Below, piece by piece: positions 1 to 5,773 of a stretch of 8,060 nt of DNA. The position numbers and the translations under genes were made by a program. Within the stretch, counting starts at the first letter, position 1; each line of letters opens with the position of its first letter. The notes under the pieces are model-generated. The model did not search any database. It was given only the letters and a program-made list of their open reading frames with translations, and had not been told where the DNA came from. Source of the stretch: JBOGDS01 sp050743075 (GTDB taxonomy: Bacteria > Actinomycetota > Actinomycetes > Jiangellales > Jiangellaceae). The DNA is taken from NCBI GenBank assembly GCA_050743075.1, contig JBOGDS010000124.1, positions 1-8,060 on the forward strand, in the 5' to 3' direction.

Positions 1-159
1 GGTCCCCAGCGCCCACGCCGGCTTGCTGCTCGCACCCGGCCGGCTCTCGCTGCAACTTGCGACGCCGATGGGAGCACGAAACACGACCAGCCCCCGCCCG
101 GGCTTCGGCGCGTGCCCGAAGCGGATCCCTTATCAAGACGGGCGGGGCGGGACATCTGG
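1..159. other. Non-coding left edge, weak hairpin
   Basis: No convincing gene is visible; the open frames here are Arg/Pro/Gly-rich shadows. On the minus strand this stretch lies directly downstream of the SMP-30 remnant. It holds a 7-bp perfect inverted repeat (GCTTCGG at 102-108, CCGAAGC at 116-122, 7-nt loop). This could end transcription of the minus-strand unit, but no T-run follows, so it is only a candidate. Confidence 0.4.
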
Positions 160-543
160 CTACGGGTGTCCGGCACCGGGTGCGGGCAAGGGGAGGGCGA
201 CCACTTGCCCTGTGGACTCTGCCGCCTCGGGGCCGCCGAACTCCTGGCCGACGACGTACAGCTGCGGTTGGTCGCCACGGCTGAGTGTGCAGGCGAAGGC
301 GCCCTCGGTCCAGCTCGACCGTCGCGAGCACTTCGCCGTCCTCGCGCATCCGCACGCAATGTGGTTGGCCACATCGGCGTACCAAATCGCGCCCTTGGCG
401 TCCACATAGATCCCGTCGGGGTGATCCTCCCCGGCGTCTGCCCAGGTTCGCCGGTTGCCCAGGTCGCCGTTTTGACCGATGTCGTAGGCCGTGAGCCGGT
501 TGCCGTGCGACTCCGCGACGATCAACGTGGCACCGCGAGTTAC
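160..543 (-). pseudogene. SMP-30/gluconolactonase-like protein, C-terminal remnant
   Basis: This is the C-terminal part of a six-bladed beta-propeller of the SMP-30/gluconolactonase/LRE-like family, enzymes that hydrolyse sugar lactones. Readable family segments are TLIVAESHGNRLTAYDI, then HPDGIYVDAKGAIWYADV, GAFACTLS, and the usual ending with TGQVV and PAPGAG before a TAG at 160-162. The N-terminal half (about 150 residues in the family) is absent. The similarity begins at the stop codon of the upstream gene and there is no credible start or ribosome site. Inside, 18 codons at 305-358 give the family sequence CVRMREDGEVLATVELDR only in another frame, so one base is lost near 359-361 and one gained at 304. 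Truncation plus two compensating indels argues for a dead gene. The family call is firm; the substrate is unknown. Confidence 0.82.
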
Positions 544-1532
544 CGTCGGCCGTCGTACCAGTCGAGGACGCGCAGCGCCCGCAGCGTGTTCCACCGGCTC
601 GGGCGTCCGTCGCCGTCCTCGAACTCGAACTGGGTCTCGCCTGGGTGGGTGTTCTCTAGCAGCCAGGTGCCGTCCGCTTGGCGCTTGTCCCGGACGAGCT
701 GCACGGCCTCGGCGACCCGCCCGTCCGGGGCACCGCCGGCGCGGCGGAAGTGGCCGAGCGCGCGAAGGACGTCGTAGTGCCAGCGCGGCGGCCACGAAAA
801 CTGTAGCCAGCGCTCGGCTGGCACCTCGGCGGTGCTCCTGCGTCTGAACAGCTGCCGCACCAGCAGGTACTCCTCGCCGCGCCGGCGGGCGTCGGTCACC
901 GCCACCTTGCCTCCTGAGAGTTCGTACCCACACAGGCCCTCGAGCACGCAGATCGTCGAGTCGAACGACGAAACGGTGGCGCCGTGCTCGATCCAGCAGT
1001 TCCAGCCGCCGTCGTCGAGCTGGTCGGCGAGCAGGCGAGTGACAAGGCCGTCGACGTCCGCACCGAAGTAGGCGCCGATCGAGAGCGTGCGGCCGTTGAT
1101 GCACGCCTCGACCTCGCCATCGAAGAACGCCTGGCCATCGTGCTCCCACCGGCAGTTCGCGGCGACCAAACCGATCGTCTCGCCCGCGGCCTTGCTCGTC
1201 GGATCCAGGCCGAGGTCGTGCAGCAGCATCAGCGTGGGCAGCGTCGAGGTCCAAGGCTGGCCATCGGAGAAGTCTGGCTCGATGCCGGCCCGCCAGTCGT
1301 CGACGATGCGCCGCGGGAAGCACACGCCGCCGTCCCACTGGCCGTCGGAATCACGCAAGGCGAGTAGGCGGGCTCCCCACCCCTCGGTCTGGACGCGGGC
1401 ACGCTCGGCTGCGACCTGGTCGGGAGGCGCATCAGTGAGGTCGTCCAGCACCTGCCACCGGATCGCCGGGTCAGCGTCGAGCAGCCAGTCCATAACCTCC
1501 ACGGCCGCGATGCTACGTCCCAGCTCCGACAC
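540..1532 (-). CDS. Squalene-cyclase/prenyltransferase-like alpha-toroid protein
   Basis: A complete 330-residue protein of the terpenoid-cyclase/prenyltransferase alpha-alpha toroid fold. Actinobacterial members are often labelled 'squalene cyclase'. Visible family features are an N-terminal DWLLDADPAIRWQVLDDL segment (residues 15-32) and several QW-like repeats: DGQWDGG, LDDGGWNCW, QFSWPPRWHYDVLRAL and ADGTWLLENT. I see no DxDD catalytic motif of true squalene-hopene cyclases. It is also about half the length of those enzymes, so cyclase activity should not be assumed; it may be a binding or scaffold protein. The start is GTG at 1530-1532, with GGAGAG eight bases upstream. The TAA at 540-542 abuts the SMP-30 remnant. 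It appears intact and single-gene; no clear promoter was seen. Confidence 0.85.
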   Translation of the reverse strand: MSELGRSIAAVEVMDWLLDADPAIRWQVLDDLTDAPPDQVAAERARVQTEGWGARLLALRDSDGQWDGGVCFPRRIVDDWRAGIEPDFSDGQPWTSTLPTLMLLHDLGLDPTSKAAGETIGLVAANCRWEHDGQAFFDGEVEACINGRTLSIGAYFGADVDGLVTRLLADQLDDGGWNCWIEHGATVSSFDSTICVLEGLCGYELSGGKVAVTDARRRGEEYLLVRQLFRRRSTAEVPAERWLQFSWPPRWHYDVLRALGHFRRAGGAPDGRVAEAVQLVRDKRQADGTWLLENTHPGETQFEFEDGDGRPSRWNTLRALRVLDWYDGRR

Positions 1533-1914
1533 AGTGTCGGCTCTCCAGCAACCGCACGATCCGGACGCTCGCCGGGTGCGTCATAACGCCGCCGAAGACC
1601 GCAGGCTGAGAACCGCGCGTCGCAAGACCAACGCGTTACCGGAACTGCGCTGGTCAGCGGCCGCGCACCTGTTCGAGTTTCCCGCAAGACCCGTCCGCGA
1701 GAATGCCCGGTAAGGCCTGCCGACCGGGACGGTCCACGAAGCCTATGCGCAGGGCGCTGAGGCACTCTGAGAAGCGTCCGAGCATGTGCCAGAAAGTTCA
1801 CTTCGGTGTGCCGGGCGGTGGCTATGCGAGGGCTCCGGTGCTGGTCAACGAGTTGTGTGAACACCTCACTCGTGTCAAGGGCTGGATCAGCGATCCGCTG
1901 GTGTAACCGGTGGC
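1533..1914. other. Long intergenic region between divergent genes
   Basis: This 382-nt region separates the minus-strand toroid gene from the plus-strand DUF1801 gene, so it should contain both promoters. I cannot point to a strong -35/-10 pair for either. A 6-bp inverted repeat (CCCGGT 1706-1711, ACCGGG 1723-1728) is present but has no clear role. The only possible coding signal is the 40-residue frame at 1784-1906, listed separately. Confidence 0.5.
1784..1906 (+). other. Possible short ORF or gene remnant, unrecognised
   Basis: A 40-residue frame starts at ATG 1784 and ends in TAA at 1904-1906, eight bases before the DUF1801 start. Its composition is protein-like (for example VLVNELCEHLTRVKGWISDPLV) and it lacks the Arg/Pro/Gly bias of shadow frames here. 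About 70% of its third positions are G or C, lower than in neighbouring genes. I do not recognise a family. There is only a weak GAGAAG about nine bases upstream of the ATG. It could be a tiny leader gene, the tail of a lost gene, or chance. Confidence 0.25.
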
Positions 1915-2364
1915 ATGATGACCTCGGCGCCGAAGATGCGGCCGACGAGCGGGGACGTCGACGCCTTCCTCGCCGCCATCCCGGGCGAAACGAGGCGAGC
2001 TGACGCGCGCACGCTGTGCACGCTGCTGGCGGACGTCACGGGCGAGCCGGCGGCGCTGTGGGCGTCGGGCATCATCGGCTTCGGCACCTACCGCTACCGG
2101 TACGAGAGTGGCCACGAGGGAACGGCGCCGCTGGCCGGCTTCGCGGCGCGGAAGGCTCACCTGGTGATCTACCTGATCGGCGGCTTCGAAGACCGCCACC
2201 ACACGGTCATGGCGAAGCTCGGCTCGTTCAAGACCGGCAAGGGGTGCCTGTATCTGAAGAGGCTGGCCGACGTCGACGTGGACGTACTGCGCGACCTGGT
2301 CGACCGCTCGGTGCGGGTGCGCCGCGGCGTCGACCGCGCCGCCGGCACTGATCAGGCTCCCTGA
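1915..2364 (+). CDS. DUF1801 (YdhG-like) domain protein
   Basis: A complete protein of 149 residues from the first ATG (148 if ATG 1918 is used). It is a compact DUF1801/YdhG-like alpha/beta domain, a family sometimes called 'iron chaperone' by homology, with no established reaction. Family marks are the N-terminal DVDAFLAAIPGETRRADARTL, the central ALWASGIIGFGTYRYRY, and the C-terminal FKTGKGCLYLKRLADVDVDVL. No signal peptide or membrane segment is seen, so it should be cytoplasmic. Two ATGs are adjacent; GGTGG at 1909-1913 is better spaced for the second, but neither has a strong ribosome site. Its 3' end overlaps the convergent ArsR gene by 13 nt. It is not in an operon with the neighbouring regulators; any functional tie is unknown. 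Confidence 0.88.
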   Translation: MMTSAPKMRPTSGDVDAFLAAIPGETRRADARTLCTLLADVTGEPAALWASGIIGFGTYRYRYESGHEGTAPLAGFAARKAHLVIYLIGGFEDRHHTVMAKLGSFKTGKGCLYLKRLADVDVDVLRDLVDRSVRVRRGVDRAAGTDQAP

Positions 2365-2729
2365 CGGCCGACTCCGCGTGGGGCACGACTTGTCCCCCCG
2401 CGATCGAGGTGATCTTGCAGCGCGCCGAGATGGGCCTCCCAGTCGCGGGCCAGTGCGGCCAGGAACGACTGCGCGACACCCATCGGCCCTGACTGCAGCC
2501 GGAACCTGACCCGGCGCCGTTCACCGGCCTCGGCCTGTACCAGGCCCGCATCGGACAGCAGGGCCAGCTGCTTCGCGATCGCCTGCCGGGAGATCGGCAG
2601 GCGATCTGCGAGGTCCGTGGCCGTCGCCGGGCCGGTGGCAGCGAGCGCGGCGAGGATCCGGCGCCGGCTCGGGTCGGCCAGGGCCGCGAAGACGGCCGCT
2701 GCGACCGATTCGGCGTCAGGCGGCGGCAT
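2352..2729 (-). CDS. ArsR-family winged-helix repressor
   Basis: A complete 125-residue ArsR-type regulator. Residues ~8-75 form the winged helix: VFAALADPSRRRILAAL (helices 1-2), then ATDLADRLPISRQAIAKQL (helix-turn-helix), LLSDAGLVQAEAGERRRV (wing). The tail SFLAALARDWEAHLGALQDHL is typical of ArsR proteins paired with SRPBCC partners. No Cys-rich metal site is visible, so metal sensing is unlikely. The ATG at 2727-2729 lies inside the end of the SRPBCC gene (14-nt overlap) with no good ribosome site of its own, so translation is probably coupled. It most likely represses its own operon by binding the CAAC..GTTG palindromes upstream of the SRPBCC gene (inferred). Its 3' end overlaps the convergent DUF1801 gene by 13 nt. 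Confidence 0.92.
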   Translation of the reverse strand: MPPPDAESVAAAVFAALADPSRRRILAALAATGPATATDLADRLPISRQAIAKQLALLSDAGLVQAEAGERRRVRFRLQSGPMGVAQSFLAALARDWEAHLGALQDHLDRGGTSRAPRGVGRQGA

Positions 2730-3150
2730 CGAGGTACGTGACGAGTTCGCCGAGTTCTTGTTCCCAGCCCTTGACGTTCCCCTCGTACGCGCGTTCCAGG
2801 AGCGCGTCGGGGATCTGCGCGAAGCCGCTTTCGACGACAGTCAACCGGGTGCCGGTGCCGGTCGGTTCGAGCGTGAACTCGACATACGTGCGGCGCGGAT
2901 CGCTGTCCGGCAACCCTTCGATTCCCCAGGTGTAGGCGAACCGGCGTGGTTGTTCGACGACGTTGATCCACAGGATGGCGCTGGTGTTCTCGTCCCACCG
3001 GACATGTGCCTTCCCACCGGGGCGCAGGTCGACGTCGGCACTCGTGCCGAACCAGCCACCGAGCCCTCCCGCCGTCGTCAGCGCTCGCCACACGGCCTCG
3101 GGTGGGTGTGCGAGCTCGAGCGTGCGTTCGATCCGATCGGGGACCGGCAT
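2716..3150 (-). CDS. SRPBCC/AHSA1-type START-like domain protein
   Basis: A complete 144-residue SRPBCC protein of the AHSA1 (Aha1-like) group, a helix-grip fold that binds hydrophobic ligands in many relatives; the ligand here is unknown. Family features are the N-terminal RIERTLELAHPPEAVWRALTT, the GGWFGTSADVDLRPGG turn, GTRLTVVESGF, and the C-terminal amphipathic helix with NVKGWEQELGEL. The start is ATG 3148-3150 because GGAGG lies seven bases upstream; a TTG seven codons earlier lies before that ribosome site and is rejected. It is first in a two-gene operon, with the ArsR gene overlapping its end by 14 nt. ArsR-SRPBCC pairing is common in actinobacteria. A clear promoter precedes it. 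Confidence 0.92.
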   Translation of the reverse strand: MPVPDRIERTLELAHPPEAVWRALTTAGGLGGWFGTSADVDLRPGGKAHVRWDENTSAILWINVVEQPRRFAYTWGIEGLPDSDPRRTYVEFTLEPTGTGTRLTVVESGFAQIPDALLERAYEGNVKGWEQELGELVTYLDAAA

Positions 3151-3168
3151 GGCTTGACCTCCATATAG

Positions 3169-3178
3169 CAACCAGTTG
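3169..3178. promoter_or_regulatory. Candidate ArsR operator O2
   Basis: CAACCAGTTG repeats the CAAC/GTTG arms of O1 with a shorter centre. The two centres are 31 bp apart, close to three helical turns, so two dimers could bind the same DNA face. O2 overlaps the leader just upstream of the ribosome site. Confidence 0.45.
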
Positions 3179-3188
3179 AGTGCAGCTC

Positions 3189-3217
3189 ACGGTATGGCAA
3201 CTGTACGGTTGCGTCAA
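3189..3217 (-). promoter_or_regulatory. Sigma70-type promoter of the SRPBCC-ArsR operon
   Basis: Read on the minus strand, TTGACG (3212-3217) is followed by a 17-nt spacer and TACCGT (3189-3194), a good match to housekeeping -35/-10 boxes. It lies between the cupin stop and the SRPBCC start. Transcription would begin around 3181-3184, about 30 nt before the ATG. Confidence 0.7.
3197..3212. promoter_or_regulatory. Candidate ArsR operator O1
   Basis: The near-perfect 16-nt palindrome GCAACTGTACGGTTGC has one mismatched pair. It occupies the spacer between the -35 and -10 boxes, so protein bound here would block RNA polymerase. Assignment to the operon's own ArsR is inferred from position and symmetry. 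Confidence 0.6.
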
Positions 3218-3224
3218 GTCAGGC

Positions 3225-3572
3225 TCAGTGCAGCGCGACGGTGAGCAGAAGCACCGAGGGCTCGACGGCCTCGATGTCGTGCCGCTGCGGGGGTACGGCT
3301 AGCAGGTCGCCCGGTCCCAGTTCCACGTTCGTCGAGCCGGCGTGGAGCACGAGGCGTCCCCGGAGGCAGAGCACCGACGCGTCGCCCGGGCTCTTGTGCT
3401 CGCCCATGACGCGGCCGGCTGCGAGCGCCACCACGGTCTGCCGCAGCCGCGAACCGGACCGGCCGTACACGGTGACCGAGCTGCGGCCACTCTCGGCGGT
3501 CCCGGCGGTACCGAGCTCGCTGTCGGCCAGCTCGTCGATCGACGCAACCTGCATGGAGATCGATGTTCTCAC
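3225..3572 (-). CDS. Small single-domain cupin protein
   Basis: A complete 115-residue cupin. The conserved barrel is in residues ~45-113: VVALAAGRVMGEHKSPGDAS is cupin motif 1 (usually G..HxH/E..), LCLRGRLVLHAG the linking strand, and GPGDLLAVPPQRHDIEAV motif 2 with its histidine. Motif 1 keeps the later H-x-x-P-G-[DE]-A pattern but only one obvious histidine, so metal binding may be weak or different. The start is GTG 3570-3572, sharing GTGA with the stop of the upstream DUF5937/ArsR gene; no independent ribosome site is seen, so it probably relies on coupled translation. A later in-frame ATG (3552-3554) is possible but also lacks one. Function is unknown. If the upstream gene is dead, expression may be reduced. 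Confidence 0.85.
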   Translation of the reverse strand: MRTSISMQVASIDELADSELGTAGTAESGRSSVTVYGRSGSRLRQTVVALAAGRVMGEHKSPGDASVLCLRGRLVLHAGSTNVELGPGDLLAVPPQRHDIEAVEPSVLLLTVALH

Positions 3573-4690
3573 GAGGGCCAGCGCGTCAGATAGATCCGGT
3601 CGAGGCCGTCCTCCCCGGACCGTCGAGGGATCGCGTAGGTGCGTCGTGCGGAGCTCTTCGTCCTCGCGTGACTCGCTCGCTCAGCCCCTATCCGTACTGG
3701 CGCGACTCGGCGCGCTGGGCTCGCCGCGAGCAGGCTGGTAGCGAGGGCGGTGCGTTGGTGGAGCACGCTGCGGCCGGCGCGCCGCGACGTCACCAGGCCG
3801 CATCGGCGCAGGACCGACAGGTGCTGGCTGACCGACGGGGGCGAGTAGCCGATCTTGGTCGCGAGGCGCGTGGTCGACAGCGGCAGATCCAGCCGGGCCA
3901 GGATCATCGCACGCGTCCGTCCGAGCAGCGCGCCCAGGGCGTCGTCCTCGTCCAGTTCGACGTCGTGCTCCCACAGGACGCCGACGCCTCGCGCGCCGTA
4001 GGTGACCGAAGGCGGGTTCGGTGGGTCGACGCCGACGACCAGGTTGGGCCACGCGAACACGGACGGCACCAAGAGGAGCCCGCGCCCGGCCAGATCGTGC
4101 TGGCGGCTGAGCCGCGGCTTGTCGATGGATATCGTCGGCCCACTGATCTGGAGCTCCGGATGCAGGTCGGCCAGCAGGGCGTTGAGCCCGCCCGTCGTGA
4201 GCCGCGAAACGCGATGGGTGATGTCGGCGTCGAGAACCGAGCGCATCCGCGACCAGTGCGGCGCCATGACCGCCTGCCAGTACGCAGACAACGCCTCCGC
4301 AATCCGCCGAGCACCGGCCGGCCCAGCGGCGACGACTGCGTCTGCCGCCGGTGGCATGGGCTCCATCGCCCAGACGATTTCGATCCCGGCTCGCACCCAG
4401 TCCGGGTCTGCATTGGCGACGGCGTCCAACTGCTGCTCGATCGTCGTCGACGGGTCCACCGCGCCGACGAACATGAACGAGGCCATCATCGGGTGCGGCG
4501 GAACGATCGCAGTCAACAGCTCGAGATCGATCGAGCGTAGCGGCTCGCGCACCGCCTCGAATCACGGCCGGTGCATCGGGTCGATCCGGCCGGCCGCGAG
4601 CATGTGGAGGCTTTCGGCCACCTCCGCCAGCGGTGAGTAGGCAAAACGGACGTTGCTCAGGTCGCTCGGGCTCAAGCGCAGCTCGATCAC
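3569..4690 (-). pseudogene. DUF5937/ArsR-type regulator with in-frame TGA
   Basis: The reading frame runs from GTG 4688-4690 for 374 codons but is broken by TGA at 4562-4564 (codon 43). The family normally has Trp there: the text reads DPMHRP-stop-FEAVREPL. Before the stop, the family start IELRLSPSDLSNVRFAYSPL is clear. After it come the DUF5937 body (DLAGRGLLLVPSVFAWPNL, ARGVGVLWE) and a C-terminal winged helix (LSTTRLATKIGYSPPSVSQH, LSVLRRCGLVTSRRAGRSVL). A GTG at 4550-4552, four codons past the stop, could allow restart but would lack the N-terminal segment. The last ~45 residues are Arg/Ser-rich and unlike the family, hinting at loss of the native stop. The stop overlaps the cupin start by GTGA. 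No ribosome site is clear at 4690. Confidence 0.82.
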
Positions 4691-4699
4691 GTCACCACG

Positions 4700-5248
4700 T
4701 TAAGCCGGGCAGGCAGCAGCTGGGGAGGATTCGGCCTGGCCGAGATCGTGGAGGCATCCAGGGACATGCCAGATGGTCGCTGCGTCCCGGACCGAGGAGG
4801 CGGATGTGATCAGCGGAGTCAGGCCGAGCATGGTCGTCGCGACGACTCGGGCGCGGTCGACCGGCACATCACCGCGGGCAAGAGCGGCAGCAGTAGCCGG
4901 CATGGCCCGATCCGAGGCGGCCGAACCGACGTTCGCCGCCCAGTCAACCGGCCCTTCGGCAGTGTCACCGGCGTGGAGCCGGTTCGCCAAGTCGACCCGC
5001 CCTTTGGCGTCCCCGGGGCGACGGTGTAGCCGGTGCTTCAGCCACGCCGTCGACGGCGCCCCCAACCGGCGACCAAGATCACGGGCGTCGGCCTCACGGA
5101 CCAACCGCATCGACAGCTCCGCCTGCCTGGCGGCGAGGCGCTCGCAGCGCTCCAGCACGTCGGCCAGCTCGTCGTCGGACAGCGTCCACACGTCGACCTC
5201 AGCTGTGGTGTCGAACACGTCGCCGGCAGCATCCAGCCCGGCCACCAC
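4700..5248 (-). pseudogene. DUF222 (13E12-type) protein, HNH half missing
   Basis: A 182-codon frame matches the N-terminal DUF222 region of 13E12-repeat HNH nucleases, a multicopy actinobacterial family. Diagnostic text is TLSDDELADVLERCERLAARQAELSMRLVREAD in two blocks, then LGRRLGAPSTAWLKHRL and ALARGDVPVDRARVVATTM. Residues ~130-175 (VRDAATIWHVPGCLHDLGQ) are only loosely family-like. The protein stops at TAA 4700-4702 with no linker or HNH domain, whereas full proteins usually have 400-500 residues. The GTG at 5246-5248 is the best start, though the frame stays open upstream without a ribosome site. It is very probably a non-functional fragment. The stop falls nine bases before the DUF5937 start, which suggests a deletion joined them. 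Confidence 0.75.
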
Positions 5249-5463
5249 CGGATGACCGACGTGCTGAGCAACCCGCTGTCCATACAGCCAACAATAGAGA
5301 CCGCCACCGAGAGAGAATGGTCTCTCAGGCCATGATGAACACCATCCGAGTTAACGGGTTCGATAACAGTCGAAATTGTCGAAGGAAGGCGTCCCAACGG
5401 CGCAAGCTGAGAAGCCTAGCTGTGCATCTACGGCGGTTCAGTGTCGACCTGCTTGCGAGCCGC
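5249..5463. other. Intergenic stretch without a gene
   Basis: No supported gene is present. A 6-bp inverted repeat with 4-nt loop (GAGAGA 5311-5316, TCTCTC 5321-5326) and a TTCGA/TCGAA cluster around 5359-5382 are visible. Base composition is less GC-rich than in the flanking genes. Nothing more can be assigned. Confidence 0.4.
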
Positions 5464-5640
5464 TCAGGTTACGTCGAACCTGGCCATGATGGCTATGTCC
5501 TCGAACGCCTTGGGATCAAGGCGTCCTTCGACCCAGCGTCGGCAGGCGAGGGGTTGCCGCCGTTGCGCGTCAGCACCAGGAAGTGCCCGAGATGGACATG
5601 GACCGGGTGGTGAAAGTGGGAAGGCGCATCGTCCAGACGG
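5464..5640 (-). pseudogene. Multicopper oxidase, C-terminal remnant with internal deletion
   Basis: Two pieces of a multicopper oxidase (laccase/CotA/bilirubin-oxidase-like) C-terminal cupredoxin domain are recognisable on the minus strand. The first, SHFHHPVHVHLGHFLVLTRNGG (ending near 5554), is the HxxHxH copper-binding segment, followed by PADAGSKDAL where the family has GWKD. The second, FEDIAIMARFDVT and TGA at 5464-5466, is the family's last residues in another frame. The ~35-40 residues between them, including the HCHxxxH copper ligands, are missing. Upstream text (around 5640-5700) may hold further frameshifted pieces (TVWTMR in another frame) but I cannot prove it. The protein cannot bind its copper cluster, so this is a relic. 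Confidence 0.72.
5505..5524. repeat. Perfect 8-bp inverted repeat at the oxidase deletion junction
   Basis: ACGCCTTG (5505-5512) and CAAGGCGT (5517-5524) form a perfect 8-bp stem with a GGAT loop. It sits where the two oxidase pieces meet, so it may mark the deletion endpoint; it could also have formed by chance when the ends joined. Confidence 0.6.
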
Positions 5641-5730
5641 TTCGACTGCGGACCTGTGCCGGTACCCGTGTCGACGCGTCGCAGACTCAGCCATACGTTC
5701 CCCGCGGGAACGCCCTCGCGTCCGACGGCG

Positions 5731-5758
5731 GTCGTCCCCGCCGACGCGGGGGATGGCA
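5731..5758. repeat. Solitary sequence resembling a type I-E CRISPR repeat
   Basis: A 28-nt segment starts GTCGTCCCCGCC and continues GACGCGGGGGATGGCA. It has the length, GTC start, CCCCGC/GCGGGG 6-bp palindrome and G-rich 3' side of actinobacterial type I-E repeats. No second copy occurs at ±61 nt or elsewhere in the window, and no cas gene is present. It is either an orphan repeat or a look-alike hairpin in GC-rich DNA. Confidence 0.4.
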
Positions 5759-5773
5759 TGCCGACGGAGGAGG

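Noticed and set aside
102..122. Intrinsic terminator after the SMP-30 remnant
   Set aside because: The 7-bp stem is real but no U-run follows on the minus strand; kept only as a note.
160..1338. One 392-residue protein joining the SMP-30 region to upstream sequence
   Set aside because: Upstream of 543 this frame is a shadow of the toroid gene; only the last ~125 codons are family-like, so it is not a real fusion.
1706..1728. CCCGGT/ACCGGG inverted repeat as a terminator or operator
   Set aside because: Six GC-rich base pairs with an 11-nt loop are expected by chance in this composition and there is no supporting context.
3151..3171. TTG start for the SRPBCC gene seven codons upstream
   Set aside because: The GGAGG ribosome site lies between that TTG and the ATG at 3150 and is ideally spaced for the ATG.
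2228..3217. 329-codon minus-strand frame spanning two genes
   Set aside because: It crosses the SRPBCC and ArsR genes in another frame and is Arg/Pro-rich; the two shorter frames have full family matches.
3563..4540. 325-codon open frame on the plus strand
   Set aside because: It is Arg/Gln/Asp-rich without family motifs and lies opposite the DUF5937/ArsR gene, whose frame has clear domain text.
5466..5483. Inverted repeat CAGGTT/AACCTG after the oxidase remnant
   Set aside because: It is short (6 bp) and largely part of the oxidase coding text, so it is probably chance.
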